Source: UBA1794 sp031552405
GTDB lineage: Bacteria; Bacteroidota; Bacteroidia; Bacteroidales; Bacteroidaceae
Length of the DNA: 64,000 nucleotides
Assembly: GCA_031552405.1 (NCBI GenBank)
Contig: JAVBMN010000011.1
Location: 116,275-180,274 of the forward strand
Reading direction: 5' to 3'
The notes under the pieces are model-generated. The model ran no database searches. It saw only the letters and a list, made by a program, of their open reading frames with translations, and was not told where the DNA came from. This document shows, in pieces, positions 8,712 through 16,531 of this stretch. How positions within the stretch are numbered: the first letter of the stretch is position 1; the number at the start of each line of letters is the position of its first letter. The position numbers and the translations under genes are program-made.

Positions 8712-9748
8712 TCGAGATTCTTCATTTCCAGCTCCAGCAGTTTCTTTTTTCTCCAGATGCCTCCACCATAACCGGTGAGGGTACCATCGGCTCCGATAAC
8801 GCGGTGGCAGGGTAGGAGGATGGAAATTTTGTTCTTCCCGTTCGCATTGGCAACAGCTCTTACGGCGGATGATTTTCCCAATAGCCGGGCTTGCTGGGCG
8901 TAGGTGGTTGTGGAACCGTAGGGTATTTGCAACAAGCCGAGCCATACTTGTTTCTGGAATTCTGTACCTGCCAAGTCTAGCGGGATATCAAACTGACGCC
9001 GTTCGCCCTTGAAATATTCTTCCAGTTGTTTGCGGAGCAGATCGAAGTAGGGATTCTCTCCTTGCACGAGAGGTGCTTCCAGGTAGGTGCTCAGTTGTTT
9101 GAGTTCCAGTTCCAGCAGTTTATAATCGGCAAATTCGAACATGCAGATTCCCTTGTCGGTGGCGCCGGCTATCATGGTTCCCAGATCTGTTTCGATGCGG
9201 GTGATGTTTATAATCCGCTTGTGTTTGCTGTGAAGGGGAGAAGCTCCGATGATGTGTTTGAACATGCTGTTGAAACCACTCAGGGAATCATAACCCGATT
9301 CATAAGCGGCATCTGTCACACTCTGGCCCGACTGGACGCGCTGGAAGGCATTGTTTGCCCGCTGCATACGTTGGTAGGCATGGAAAGTCAGCTTATAGTT
9401 TTTCAAGAACCAGCGGCGAACCTGATTGGGTTCCAGTTCCAGACCTTTGAGGTCTGCATCCTTTATCTTAATGGTGGGATGCTCTTCCATGTACTTTAAC
9501 AGGCGGCTGATGTGTGGAGGCGGGTTCCCCAGCTTTTCCAGCGGCTTGCACACCTTGCAGGGTCTGTAGCCGTGGAGCATGGCTTCTTGGGGCGAAGGGA
9601 AAAACTCCACATTCTCCAATTTGGGTTTGGCCGGGCATGTGGGGCGGCAAAATATACCGGTGGTTTTTACTCCTACCACGAATACTCCTTCAAAAGAGCT
9701 GTCTCTCTCTATGAATGCTTTGTAGAAGATATCTTTTTCTGTTTCCAT
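8681..9748 (-). CDS. ada: Ada: DNA-methylphosphotriester/O6-methylguanine methyltransferase and activator
   Basis: 355 residues. The N-terminal Ada zinc domain has cysteines at C34, C38, C64 and C67 (GIFCRPTC, YRPCKVC); C34 would accept methyl groups from phosphotriesters. An AraC-type HTH region follows at about 75-180. The C-terminal methyltransferase has the acceptor C314 in LPCHRV. Known role: self-methylating repair protein that becomes an activator of the adaptive response. It sits 15 bp downstream of the AlkA-like gene in the same direction, the expected adaptive-response pair. Its last residues (TTLHVPLSL) and stop codon are encoded by a copy of intergenic repeat module C. Confidence 0.93.
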   Translation of the reverse strand: METEKDIFYKAFIERDSSFEGVFVVGVKTTGIFCRPTCPAKPKLENVEFFPSPQEAMLHGYRPCKVCKPLEKLGNPPPHISRLLKYMEEHPTIKIKDADLKGLELEPNQVRRWFLKNYKLTFHAYQRMQRANNAFQRVQSGQSVTDAAYESGYDSLSGFNSMFKHIIGASPLHSKHKRIINITRIETDLGTMIAGATDKGICMFEFADYKLLELELKQLSTYLEAPLVQGENPYFDLLRKQLEEYFKGERRQFDIPLDLAGTEFQKQVWLGLLQIPYGSTTTYAQQARLLGKSSAVRAVANANGKNKISILLPCHRVIGADGTLTGYGGGIWRKKKLLELEMKNLDTTLHVPLSL

Positions 9749-9763
9749 GAGGGTTATGTGGAT

Positions 9764-10414
9764 TTATTGGTTGCTTTTTTTGGGGGCATAGTCCTTCATT
9801 CCATCTACAGCCCCTCCCGCTACAGCCCATAGATACAGGCTGGCTACTGAGGCATAAGGCGCATAGCGTTTCCAATATCTTTTGAAGCGCTCCTTGTCTA
9901 TTGCGCGATGGTGATACACCATGCGCAATCCCCGGAGGATAGCCAGGTCACCATAGCTCAGTATGTTGGGGCGTTGCATGGAAAACAGCATCAGCATTTC
10001 TGCTGTCCATATGCCTACGCCGTCCAGCTCGGAGAGCTTGGCACAGACTTCTTCGTCCGGCAGGGTATGAAGCGCTGCGATATCAAATTCGCCGGTGACG
10101 ACTTTCTGCGCAGCCGATTTGATGTATGCCGCTTTTTTGAAGGTGATGCCAAACTGTTGCAGGCGCTCCAATGACAGGTTGTCAATGGTGGCGGGGGATA
10201 TTTCTCCAAGCTCCTTGCGGATGCGTTCCCACACGGTTTGATGTGCTTTGGTGGAGATCTGTTGCCCGATAATGGAGTTCACCAGTGCAGAGAAAAGGTC
10301 GGGGATCACCGCTCTCTTTAGCATACCTACCTGGTTGATTACCGTAGCCAACTGCTTGTCTACCCTCTTCAGGTGCTCAATTTCTTTTTCTCCATACTGG
10401 AAATAGACTGCCAT
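9764..10414 (-). CDS. alkA: DNA-3-methyladenine glycosylase II, AlkA-like
   Basis: 216 residues of the HhH-GPD superfamily: the helix-hairpin-helix ELDGVGIWTAEML is at about 129-141, and the catalytic aspartate is D156 in SYGDLAILRG. It lacks the long N-terminal domain of E. coli AlkA, resembling the shorter Mag/AlkA forms. It excises alkylated purines to start base-excision repair in the cytosol. It is the first gene of a two-gene operon with ada and has a well-formed promoter upstream. Confidence 0.88.
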   Translation of the reverse strand: MAVYFQYGEKEIEHLKRVDKQLATVINQVGMLKRAVIPDLFSALVNSIIGQQISTKAHQTVWERIRKELGEISPATIDNLSLERLQQFGITFKKAAYIKSAAQKVVTGEFDIAALHTLPDEEVCAKLSELDGVGIWTAEMLMLFSMQRPNILSYGDLAILRGLRMVYHHRAIDKERFKRYWKRYAPYASVASLYLWAVAGGAVDGMKDYAPKKSNQ

Positions 10415-10452
10415 ATAGTGTTCAATTAAAAATCATCTTATTAGTGCCGGTA

Positions 10453-10483
10453 CAAAGATAAGATTCTGCGAGTCTTTATGCAA
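10453..10483 (-). promoter_or_regulatory. Promoter of the alkA-ada operon
   Basis: On the minus strand, TTGC (10480-10483) and TATCTTTG (10453-10460) are separated by 19 bp, matching the Bacteroides -33/-7 layout. An Ada-binding site was not identified. Confidence 0.65.
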
Positions 10484-10530
10484 CCGAAAAATTGACAACT
10501 TCGTTTTTTGCAAATTAATTATTGAAAAAG

Positions 10531-10562
10531 TTGCACGGCAAGAATAATTATTTGTATGTTTG
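10531..10562 (+). promoter_or_regulatory. Promoter of the ABC-transporter/GntR operon
   Basis: TTGC (10531-10534) and TATGTTTG (10555-10562) are separated by 20 bp, a good Bacteroides -33/-7 pair. The leader before the first ATG is about 75 bases and A/T-rich. It is a likely place for the GntR protein to act, but I could not define an operator with confidence. Confidence 0.6.
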
Positions 10563-10645
10563 CAGTGTGTTAATGACTTAATACACTAAGCCTATTAAGT
10601 GTTTGTTGTATAGAGTATTGTACTACCTTATAATTTAATTGTATA

Positions 10646-11569
10646 ATGAGAAGATTATCCGAAGAATTTGATCACCTGTCTGCTTCATTATCTGAAGCTC
10701 CGCCTTCTCCAATGTGGTCTATAAAGGCGTTGACCTTCGCCTACCGGGGTGGGTCACCGGTATATGACAATTTCTCCCTGGAGCTTTACCCTGGTCAGGT
10801 GTATGGGGTGCTGGGAGAGAATGGTATTGGTAAAACCACGCTGATGAAGCTGATGACCTCCATCAATTTTCCGAAACGGGGTGAGATACGTTTCCGGGGA
10901 AAGGATGTGTCCCGCCGCCTTCCCTCTGTGATGTCCGAGGTGTTCTTTGTCCCCGAGGAAGTGGAGCTTCCCTCTGTGTCAAAGTCGCGCTTTGTAGAGT
11001 TGTACGCTCCATTCTATCCTCGCTTTGACGAAATGATATTTGAGGAATGGCTGCATAACTTCCGGGTAGAATGCCTGGGGAAGGTGGATTATCTGTCGAT
11101 GGGCGACCGGAAGAAGTTCTACCTGAGCTTTGCCGTGGCCACGGGATGTACCTGCCTGCTGTTGGATGAACCGGTTAACGGACTGGATATCTTGGCAAAG
11201 GACGAATTCAAACGATTGATAGCCTCGTACATGAATGAGGAACGCCTGGTGCTGGTATCCACCCACTTGGGCCGCGAGGTAGAACAAATACTGGATCACC
11301 TGTTGATTCTTAACAAAGAAGGAATTGCACTTCAGGCATCTTTCGAAGAGATAGCCGGCAATCTTTTGTTCTCTGTAGTACCAGGGACGAAAGTACCTGC
11401 AGATGCCCTGTACGCAGAGGCTGTGCCGGGTGGAACCAAAGTACTGCGTCCTAATACGGAAGAAATCGAAGACAATTACGTAGATGTGGAGTTTCTGTTT
11501 AAAGCTATGTTCTATAATCCCATGGGAATCAGTAAAGTTTGGGATGGAAAGAAAGGAGGAAGATTATGA
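10646..11569 (+). CDS. ABC transporter ATP-binding protein
   Basis: 307 residues. Walker A is GENGIGKT (57-64) and Walker B CLLLDEP (about 171-177), with a D-loop NGLD. The signature motif is altered to LSMGDRKK instead of LSGGQ, which is common in YtrB/YtrE-type exporters. It pairs with the membrane protein encoded next, whose ATG overlaps its TGA, and with a GntR/YtrA-type regulator. This gene order is typical of small Firmicutes/Bacteroidetes ABC exporters involved in envelope stress or peptide resistance. The substrate is unknown. Confidence 0.88.
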   Translation: MRRLSEEFDHLSASLSEAPPSPMWSIKALTFAYRGGSPVYDNFSLELYPGQVYGVLGENGIGKTTLMKLMTSINFPKRGEIRFRGKDVSRRLPSVMSEVFFVPEEVELPSVSKSRFVELYAPFYPRFDEMIFEEWLHNFRVECLGKVDYLSMGDRKKFYLSFAVATGCTCLLLDEPVNGLDILAKDEFKRLIASYMNEERLVLVSTHLGREVEQILDHLLILNKEGIALQASFEEIAGNLLFSVVPGTKVPADALYAEAVPGGTKVLRPNTEEIEDNYVDVEFLFKAMFYNPMGISKVWDGKKGGRL

Positions 11570-12279
11570 AAAGGTATGAAGATGTATTCCAGTGGCAACG
11601 TTTTAAAGTGTTATGCCGTATAGAGTTCAGCAGGCCGGGATGGTGGATTTTACCTTTGCTGTTGGGGTTGTATATTATAATGTCGTTTGCTCACCATTCG
11701 CCGCTTGAGGTTTCAAGAAACTGGCACTATTGGCAGGTGGACCCGGAGATGTTTAAGGACAAGTGGCTTCATTTCTTTCTGCATCTGCTGACAATCATCT
11801 CATTTGCCCGCTTTATGATGCCTATGAGTAACTATAGCGGAAGAGGAAACTACTTGTCATTACCTGTTTCTGCACTGGAGCGCTATCTTTCGCGTTTTGT
11901 GGTATCAGTTTGCTACCCATTGATTGGATATCTGCTTACTTTCTTTTATGTGCCGGTAGGTTGGCCGATACTCTTTAGTGCCTCCCTTGCATTGCTGTTC
12001 AGCGTGTTTATATCCAGGTATACGTTCCTGAAGTGGGTTATCTTTGTGATACTGCTTTATTATATTGATACGCTTATTTTCGGCGTTTACTTAGTCAAGG
12101 TTTTTGGGATTGTATATGTGTCTACATCTATGTTTGTTGATCACTTGATGGATCCGCAGCGGGCACCTTGGATATTTTCTACCGCATTCATACCCTGGTT
12201 CCTGGCAACTTTCACGCTGATTAATGTGGCGATTTCTTATATTCGAGTAACGGAGTTAGATGAAGACATGAGGGGATAG
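11566..12279 (+). CDS. ABC transporter membrane subunit
   Basis: About 237 residues from the ATG at 11566, which overlaps the upstream TGA (ATGA) and has an unusually strong ribosome-binding site, AAAGGAGGA, for this phylum. A further in-frame ATG at 11539 lies inside the ATPase gene and is less likely. Five to six hydrophobic segments are visible (WWILPLLLGLYIIMSF, FFLHLLTIISF, FVVSVCYPLIGYLLTFF, LFSASLALLFSVF, VIFVILLYYIDTLIF, FLATFTLINVAIS). It has no recognised catalytic motif. It is the likely transmembrane partner of the ATPase. Confidence 0.75.
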   Translation: MKRYEDVFQWQRFKVLCRIEFSRPGWWILPLLLGLYIIMSFAHHSPLEVSRNWHYWQVDPEMFKDKWLHFFLHLLTIISFARFMMPMSNYSGRGNYLSLPVSALERYLSRFVVSVCYPLIGYLLTFFYVPVGWPILFSASLALLFSVFISRYTFLKWVIFVILLYYIDTLIFGVYLVKVFGIVYVSTSMFVDHLMDPQRAPWIFSTAFIPWFLATFTLINVAISYIRVTELDEDMRG

Positions 12280-12281
12280 CC

Positions 12282-12653
12282 ATGAAGTTTCAGGAATCTA
12301 AAGCTATTTATCAGCAGATTGTGGAGCGTCTTTGTGATGAAATTATCGAAGGGCGCTATCCGGAAGAGGAGAGAATCCCCTCTGTGCGGGAGTATGCCAT
12401 GCTGCTGAAGGTGAATCCCAACACTGTTATGCGAGCGTATGACCAGTTGCAGGGAGAACACATCTTATATAATAAGCGGGGTATTGGCGTCTTTGTCTAT
12501 CGTGGAGCAAGGCGCCGGATCGTCACCCTCCGCCGGAAGCGCTTTATGCAGGAAGACTTGTCGGAACTGTTCCGCTCTATGGAACAATTGGAGATTCCTA
12601 TTGAAGAGGTGGTGAAACAGTATGAAAATTATCAATCAGAAAAAAAGAAATAA
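12282..12653 (+). CDS. GntR-family regulator, YtrA type
   Basis: 123 residues. The N-terminal winged helix contains IYQQIVERLCDEIIEGRY, then RIPSVREYAMLLKVNPNTVMRAYDQL, the GntR signature. The short C-terminal helical tail (about 40 residues) without a ligand-binding domain places it in the YtrA subfamily, which usually represses its own ABC-transporter operon. It begins 2 bp after the membrane-subunit stop. Autoregulation of this operon is inferred from family behaviour. Confidence 0.9.
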   Translation: MKFQESKAIYQQIVERLCDEIIEGRYPEEERIPSVREYAMLLKVNPNTVMRAYDQLQGEHILYNKRGIGVFVYRGARRRIVTLRRKRFMQEDLSELFRSMEQLEIPIEEVVKQYENYQSEKKK

Positions 12654-12655
12654 TT

Positions 12656-13351
12656 ATGAAACTATCTACAAAGCTGGGTGCTGTAGCGGCCGCTCTATTC
12701 CTGGCGTACGGCCTGTTTTTAAATGATTATATGAGTCGGGAACTGAAAATACGTATGGATAAGTCTGCGCAAGTGGACTCCCTTGAGGCCGCTCGTCGTC
12801 CGGTTTCTAAAAAGCGGAGTCGGCATCATGGGGATACTGACACCCTCTCTATACCAGCCAAACGATTTATCGTAATTGGGTTTGAAGGAGTATCTGAGCT
12901 TACTATTGGCGGTTTTATAGAGTTTGCCCCTCCGCCTTCGCCAAAGATGAACCATACACTTGTACTCAACCATCGCTATGCAGCGACTACACTAATGATA
13001 GAACGTGGCGATACCTTATTCATTGCGACTATGGATGATGGAAAAATGTGTGATATGAAGATCTATACAGATAATCTGAAAGGAGTAGAATGCCGGTCAA
13101 GGCATCATCTCTCATTTGTGGGTGTCAAGGCAGAAAAGCTTTATGTACAGTCTTTTGAGGAGAATGTACGTTTCTTTGATCATTGCCAAATAGGTACTCT
13201 GAGTACTTTATCCAACCGGATAAGCTTGTTTAATGGGAGTGTGATTGATGAGCTGCAATCGGATGATGACCGCACCTTCCAGTACCGACTGGACAAAGGC
13301 AGTCTCGTCCGCAGTCACAGCTATTATACAAAAAGGAAAGTGGTAAAATGA
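12656..13351 (+). CDS. Hypothetical membrane-anchored protein of the ABC/GntR operon
   Basis: 231 residues starting 2 bp after the GntR gene, so in the same operon. An N-terminal hydrophobic segment (LGAVAAALFLAYGLFL) is followed by a basic linker (SKKRSRHH) and a domain rich in short beta-strand-like stretches (KRFIVIGFEGVSELTIGGFIEF, TLMIERGDTLFIATMDDG, VKAEKLYVQSF), which may be a parallel beta structure. No known family is recognised. An anchored periplasmic protein serving the transporter is a guess from context. Confidence 0.7.
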   Translation: MKLSTKLGAVAAALFLAYGLFLNDYMSRELKIRMDKSAQVDSLEAARRPVSKKRSRHHGDTDTLSIPAKRFIVIGFEGVSELTIGGFIEFAPPPSPKMNHTLVLNHRYAATTLMIERGDTLFIATMDDGKMCDMKIYTDNLKGVECRSRHHLSFVGVKAEKLYVQSFEENVRFFDHCQIGTLSTLSNRISLFNGSVIDELQSDDDRTFQYRLDKGSLVRSHSYYTKRKVVK

Positions 13352-13479
13352 AAACTTTCTGTCGTTTCATCGTTTTCTTTGGTACTTTAGGCGATATATA
13401 GCAGGTATTCATCGATCCGGTTTGGATAGCAAAAACGGAATGACTTACTTTGCAATATAAACATTTAAACAATGAATGT

Positions 13480-14250
13480 ATGAAGAAGACTATTTTACTC
13501 ATGACTCTTATCCTATCGATCGGATCATGGCAGACCACCCAAGCGCAGCATATCAGTTTGAATATTAATATCAACCTGGACAGTCAGCCCGACTGGGGGC
13601 CCGTAGGCTACGACTATGCACCGTATTACTACATACCCGCGCTCAATGTATATTACGAGGTAAACACCGCCCGCTTCTATTACATGAATGGTCCGGTTTG
13701 GGTATGTGCCAATGTATTGCCCCCTATGTATCGCAGGTACGACCTCTACTCCTTGTATAAAGTAGTACTGCATGACCGTACCCCCTGGGCGTATAACCGC
13801 TTGCACCACCAGGCTTACCGTAATTACCGCAGAGTACCGGCTCAGCCCACCATCCGCAGGGTGAATGACTATCACTATGCTCCCGGCCGTGCCATGCATG
13901 CCTCGGCTCCCAGTCATAATCGGGAAGCCATGCGTGAACCCGCAAGGAACAATCGGGATCACTCTCCGGCACGGGTAAACCCGGCTCCGGCTCCTAATAA
14001 CCGTCCGGCTCAGTCGGCCCAGTCCTCTCAGCCTGCAAGGAACAAAGAGATGTCCAACAATTCATCTTCTAACCGCAATGCACAGAAAAGTACCTCGGTA
14101 GCTCCTTCTTCCAATCGCACCGGAAGCAGCAACAATAACAGTAGCAGCCGTGTAACGGCAAGCACCTCTACTCGTAGCTCAGGCGGTAGCCAGGCAACCG
14201 GTAAAAACACTGGAAGCAGTAACCGCACTACACGTGGATTTGGCAGATAA
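13480..14250 (+). CDS. Secreted low-complexity protein (unknown function)
   Basis: 256 residues from the ATG at 13480. An in-frame codon at 13450 would add ten residues in front of the signal peptide and is rejected. The signal peptide ends near TTQAQ (residue 22). Residues 25-130 are rich in Tyr/Pro/Arg (YDYAPYYYIPALNVYYEV). From about 150 to the end the chain is low-complexity Ser/Asn/Thr/Pro/Ala/Arg, probably disordered, and closes with the basic-aromatic TTRGFGR. Similar YYYIPALNVYY proteins occur as envelope proteins in Bacteroidetes; I do not know a function. A terminator follows the gene. Confidence 0.7.
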   Translation: MKKTILLMTLILSIGSWQTTQAQHISLNININLDSQPDWGPVGYDYAPYYYIPALNVYYEVNTARFYYMNGPVWVCANVLPPMYRRYDLYSLYKVVLHDRTPWAYNRLHHQAYRNYRRVPAQPTIRRVNDYHYAPGRAMHASAPSHNREAMREPARNNRDHSPARVNPAPAPNNRPAQSAQSSQPARNKEMSNNSSSNRNAQKSTSVAPSSNRTGSSNNNSSSRVTASTSTRSSGGSQATGKNTGSSNRTTRGFGR

Positions 14251-14314
14251 CCTACTATGAAATAAACACTTATTGGCTTTGTTTTTAAATGATTGTGCAC
14301 AATGTACAGAAGAA

Positions 14315-14350
14315 GAGGGAGAATGGAAGAAACCATTCTCCCTCATTTTC
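14315..14350 (+). terminator. Rho-independent terminator
   Basis: GAGGGAGAATGG, loop AAGAAA, CCATTCTCCCTC gives a perfect 12-bp stem (14315-14344) followed by ATTTTC, 64 bases after the low-complexity gene. Confidence 0.75.
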
Positions 14351-14374
14351 TCTTTACTAGTCGGCTAATTTCTT

Positions 14375-14382
14375 TATCTTTG
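14375..14382 (+). promoter_or_regulatory. -7 element for the GH28-SGNH operon
   Basis: TATCTTTG, 42 bases before the GH28 ATG. It lacks the A/T-rich upstream motif found before the pectin-locus units, so this pair is probably controlled differently. Confidence 0.5.
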
Positions 14383-14423
14383 CGGCCGCCTAGCCTACAA
14401 TAAGTACACATTAGGCATATGCC

Positions 14424-15752
14424 ATGAATAAACGATTACCCATAAAACTTTTCCTTGTATGGATGCTGTTGTTAGCCGGCAGGGCCGCTGCGCAGGATGT
14501 GTTCCCGGATGGAACTCCTGTTCCGGATTGGTTCCGCAGGAATGAACCGACTCTTATTAAAACGTTGGGAAAACAGTATCGCATAACCGACTATGGGGTA
14601 CTGAAAGACAGTACAGTAGTTCAGACAAAGAAAATCCAGTCGGCCATTGACCAGGCTCATCAGCAGGGCGGTGGCGTTATTGTGATTCCCAAAGGAACCT
14701 TTCTGAGTGGCTCCCTCTTCTTTAAGCAAGGTGTACATCTTCATCTTGAGAAAGATGCGGTATTGAAAGGGAGTGATGACATTAGCGAATTCCCGGTTAT
14801 GATGACCCGTATAGAGGGGCAGAGCCTGAATTATTTTCCAGCACTTGTCAATGTGGATGGAACGGATGGTTTTACGCTTTCCGGCGAAGGGACTATTAAC
14901 GGAAACGGCCTGCGCTACTGGAAGTCCTTCTGGCTAAGGCGAGAGGTGAATCCTGATTGTACAAATATGGAGGAGCTGCGTCCCCGCCTGCTTTTTGTGT
15001 CGAACAGCCGGAATGTGCAGATCTCCGGGGTTAAGCTAATGAATTCTCCCTTCTGGACTACTCATTTCTATAAATGTGAGAACGTAAAGTTGCTGGATCT
15101 GTACATCTATTCGCCTGCTAGTCCGGTCAGGGCGCCAAGCACGGATGCGATAGACCTGGATGTGTGTAGTAATGTGCTGATCAAAGGGTGCTATATGTCG
15201 GTCAATGATGATGCGGTGGCGTTGAAAGGAGGGAAAGGGCCGTTTGCGGATAAAGATGCGAACAATGGCGGTAATCGTAATATAATAATAGAGGACTGCA
15301 CCTATGGCTTCTGCCACAGCGCATTGACGTGTGGAAGCGAGTCTGTCCACAATCGTAACATTATCCTGCGGCGTTGTACGGTGGATAATACCCGCCGGTT
15401 GCTTCAGCTGAAGATGCGTCCCGATACACCTCAGCATTATGAATACATACTTATTGAGGATGTGACCGGCTATGTACATTGCATGATTGATGTGCAGCCC
15501 TGGACGCAGTTCTTCGATCTGAAAGGAGAGAAGGATATACGTGTTTCACACGCCAACCACATTCGTTTTCACCGTCTTTCTTTGCGATGCCACATATTGT
15601 TGGATATGTTGAAATCGGATCAGTACACGCTTTCGCGGTTTTCTTTTGAGAACCTGGATGTGAAAGTGAAGGAGGATCCTGTAATTCCGGGCTGGTTCTT
15701 TACTGATTTCAGGCTGAAAGATATTAAGATCAATAACCAGAAACTGTTCTGA
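14424..15752 (+). CDS. GH28-family glycoside hydrolase (polygalacturonase-like)
   Basis: 442 residues with a signal peptide ending near AAAQ (residue 24). The right-handed beta-helix starts with a GGGVIVIPKGTFLSG segment. The GH28 catalytic blocks are present but diverged: STDAIDLD (D241, replacing NTDG), NDDAVALKGG (D262-D263), and CHSALTCGSE (H298, replacing GHG). The three aspartates needed for inversion are therefore there. The diverged blocks suggest a specialised exo-enzyme or rhamnogalacturonan hydrolase rather than a plain endo-polygalacturonase. It is followed 26 bp later by an SGNH hydrolase, so the two probably act on the same acetylated pectic substrate. Confidence 0.87.
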   Translation: MNKRLPIKLFLVWMLLLAGRAAAQDVFPDGTPVPDWFRRNEPTLIKTLGKQYRITDYGVLKDSTVVQTKKIQSAIDQAHQQGGGVIVIPKGTFLSGSLFFKQGVHLHLEKDAVLKGSDDISEFPVMMTRIEGQSLNYFPALVNVDGTDGFTLSGEGTINGNGLRYWKSFWLRREVNPDCTNMEELRPRLLFVSNSRNVQISGVKLMNSPFWTTHFYKCENVKLLDLYIYSPASPVRAPSTDAIDLDVCSNVLIKGCYMSVNDDAVALKGGKGPFADKDANNGGNRNIIIEDCTYGFCHSALTCGSESVHNRNIILRRCTVDNTRRLLQLKMRPDTPQHYEYILIEDVTGYVHCMIDVQPWTQFFDLKGEKDIRVSHANHIRFHRLSLRCHILLDMLKSDQYTLSRFSFENLDVKVKEDPVIPGWFFTDFRLKDIKINNQKLF

Positions 15753-15778
15753 CGAATCCAGAAATCAAATAAAAACCT

Positions 15779-16459
15779 ATGAAATATCTAAATTATTATC
15801 TTTTTCTTCTTCTTCTTGCATTCGCCGGCTCTCAGGGCTATGCACAAGAAAGTGGGAGAGGTGTCGACCTGAAAGGGAAGCGAATTGCAGTGATTGGCGA
15901 CAGCTATGTAAGAAACCACAAAGAACCCGTGGAGAACACCTGGCATTATAAGTTCGCCCAGAAGTATGGTATGCAGTATCATAACTTCGGAAGAAACGGA
16001 AATTGCATCACGCATAGCAGGGCGCGTTTTGGCGAGGCGATGTATTTGCGGTATACCGAAATGCCCGATTCCATGGACTATGTGATCGTGATTGCCGGTC
16101 ATAATGATACCTATTATCTAGACTCTATTGGTGGGGTGGAAGTGTTCAAAGAGAGATTGGGCATCTTGTGTGAAGGGCTGGTTAACAAATACCCCTCTGC
16201 AAAGATTCTCTTCTTTACACGCTGGATTTGTGAGAACTTCCAAGGCAGCAATGCGGAGAAAGTGGTAGATGCGATGATTGAGGTGTGTGGAAACTACAGC
16301 ATGCCCATTTTTGATGCAGCAAGAAATGGAGGTATCTATATCTATAATGAGGCTTTCCGGAAGCTTTATATACAAGGGCCTAATGACACGGCACACCTGA
16401 ATGCCAAGGGGCACGACCGCTTCTTGCCCTGTGCCGAGAGCTTTATCCTGCAACATTAG
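15779..16459 (+). CDS. SGNH/GDSL hydrolase (secreted esterase)
   Basis: 226 residues, signal peptide ending near residue 22 (SQGYAQ). Block I is VIGDSYV (nucleophile S42), an Asn block is in AGHND (about 105-109), and the C-terminal catalytic pair lies in DTAHLNAKGHDRF. The family includes carbohydrate acetylesterases. Position directly after a GH28 gene suggests deacetylation of pectin or rhamnogalacturonan, but the exact substrate is inference. It ends at a bidirectional terminator. Confidence 0.82.
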   Translation: MKYLNYYLFLLLLAFAGSQGYAQESGRGVDLKGKRIAVIGDSYVRNHKEPVENTWHYKFAQKYGMQYHNFGRNGNCITHSRARFGEAMYLRYTEMPDSMDYVIVIAGHNDTYYLDSIGGVEVFKERLGILCEGLVNKYPSAKILFFTRWICENFQGSNAEKVVDAMIEVCGNYSMPIFDAARNGGIYIYNEAFRKLYIQGPNDTAHLNAKGHDRFLPCAESFILQH

Positions 16460-16470
16460 TAAGGCATATG

Positions 16471-16514
16471 AAAACGAACAAGTCGTGACATGATTGCCAC
16501 GACTTGTTCGTTTT
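16471..16514. terminator. Bidirectional terminator between SGNH gene and histidine kinase
   Basis: AAAACGAACAAGTCGTG pairs perfectly with CACGACTTGTTCGTTTT across a 10-base loop (17-bp stem, A and T flanks), placed between two convergent genes. Confidence 0.85.
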
Positions 16515-16531
16515 TTCTCTTTCCTGTGCAG

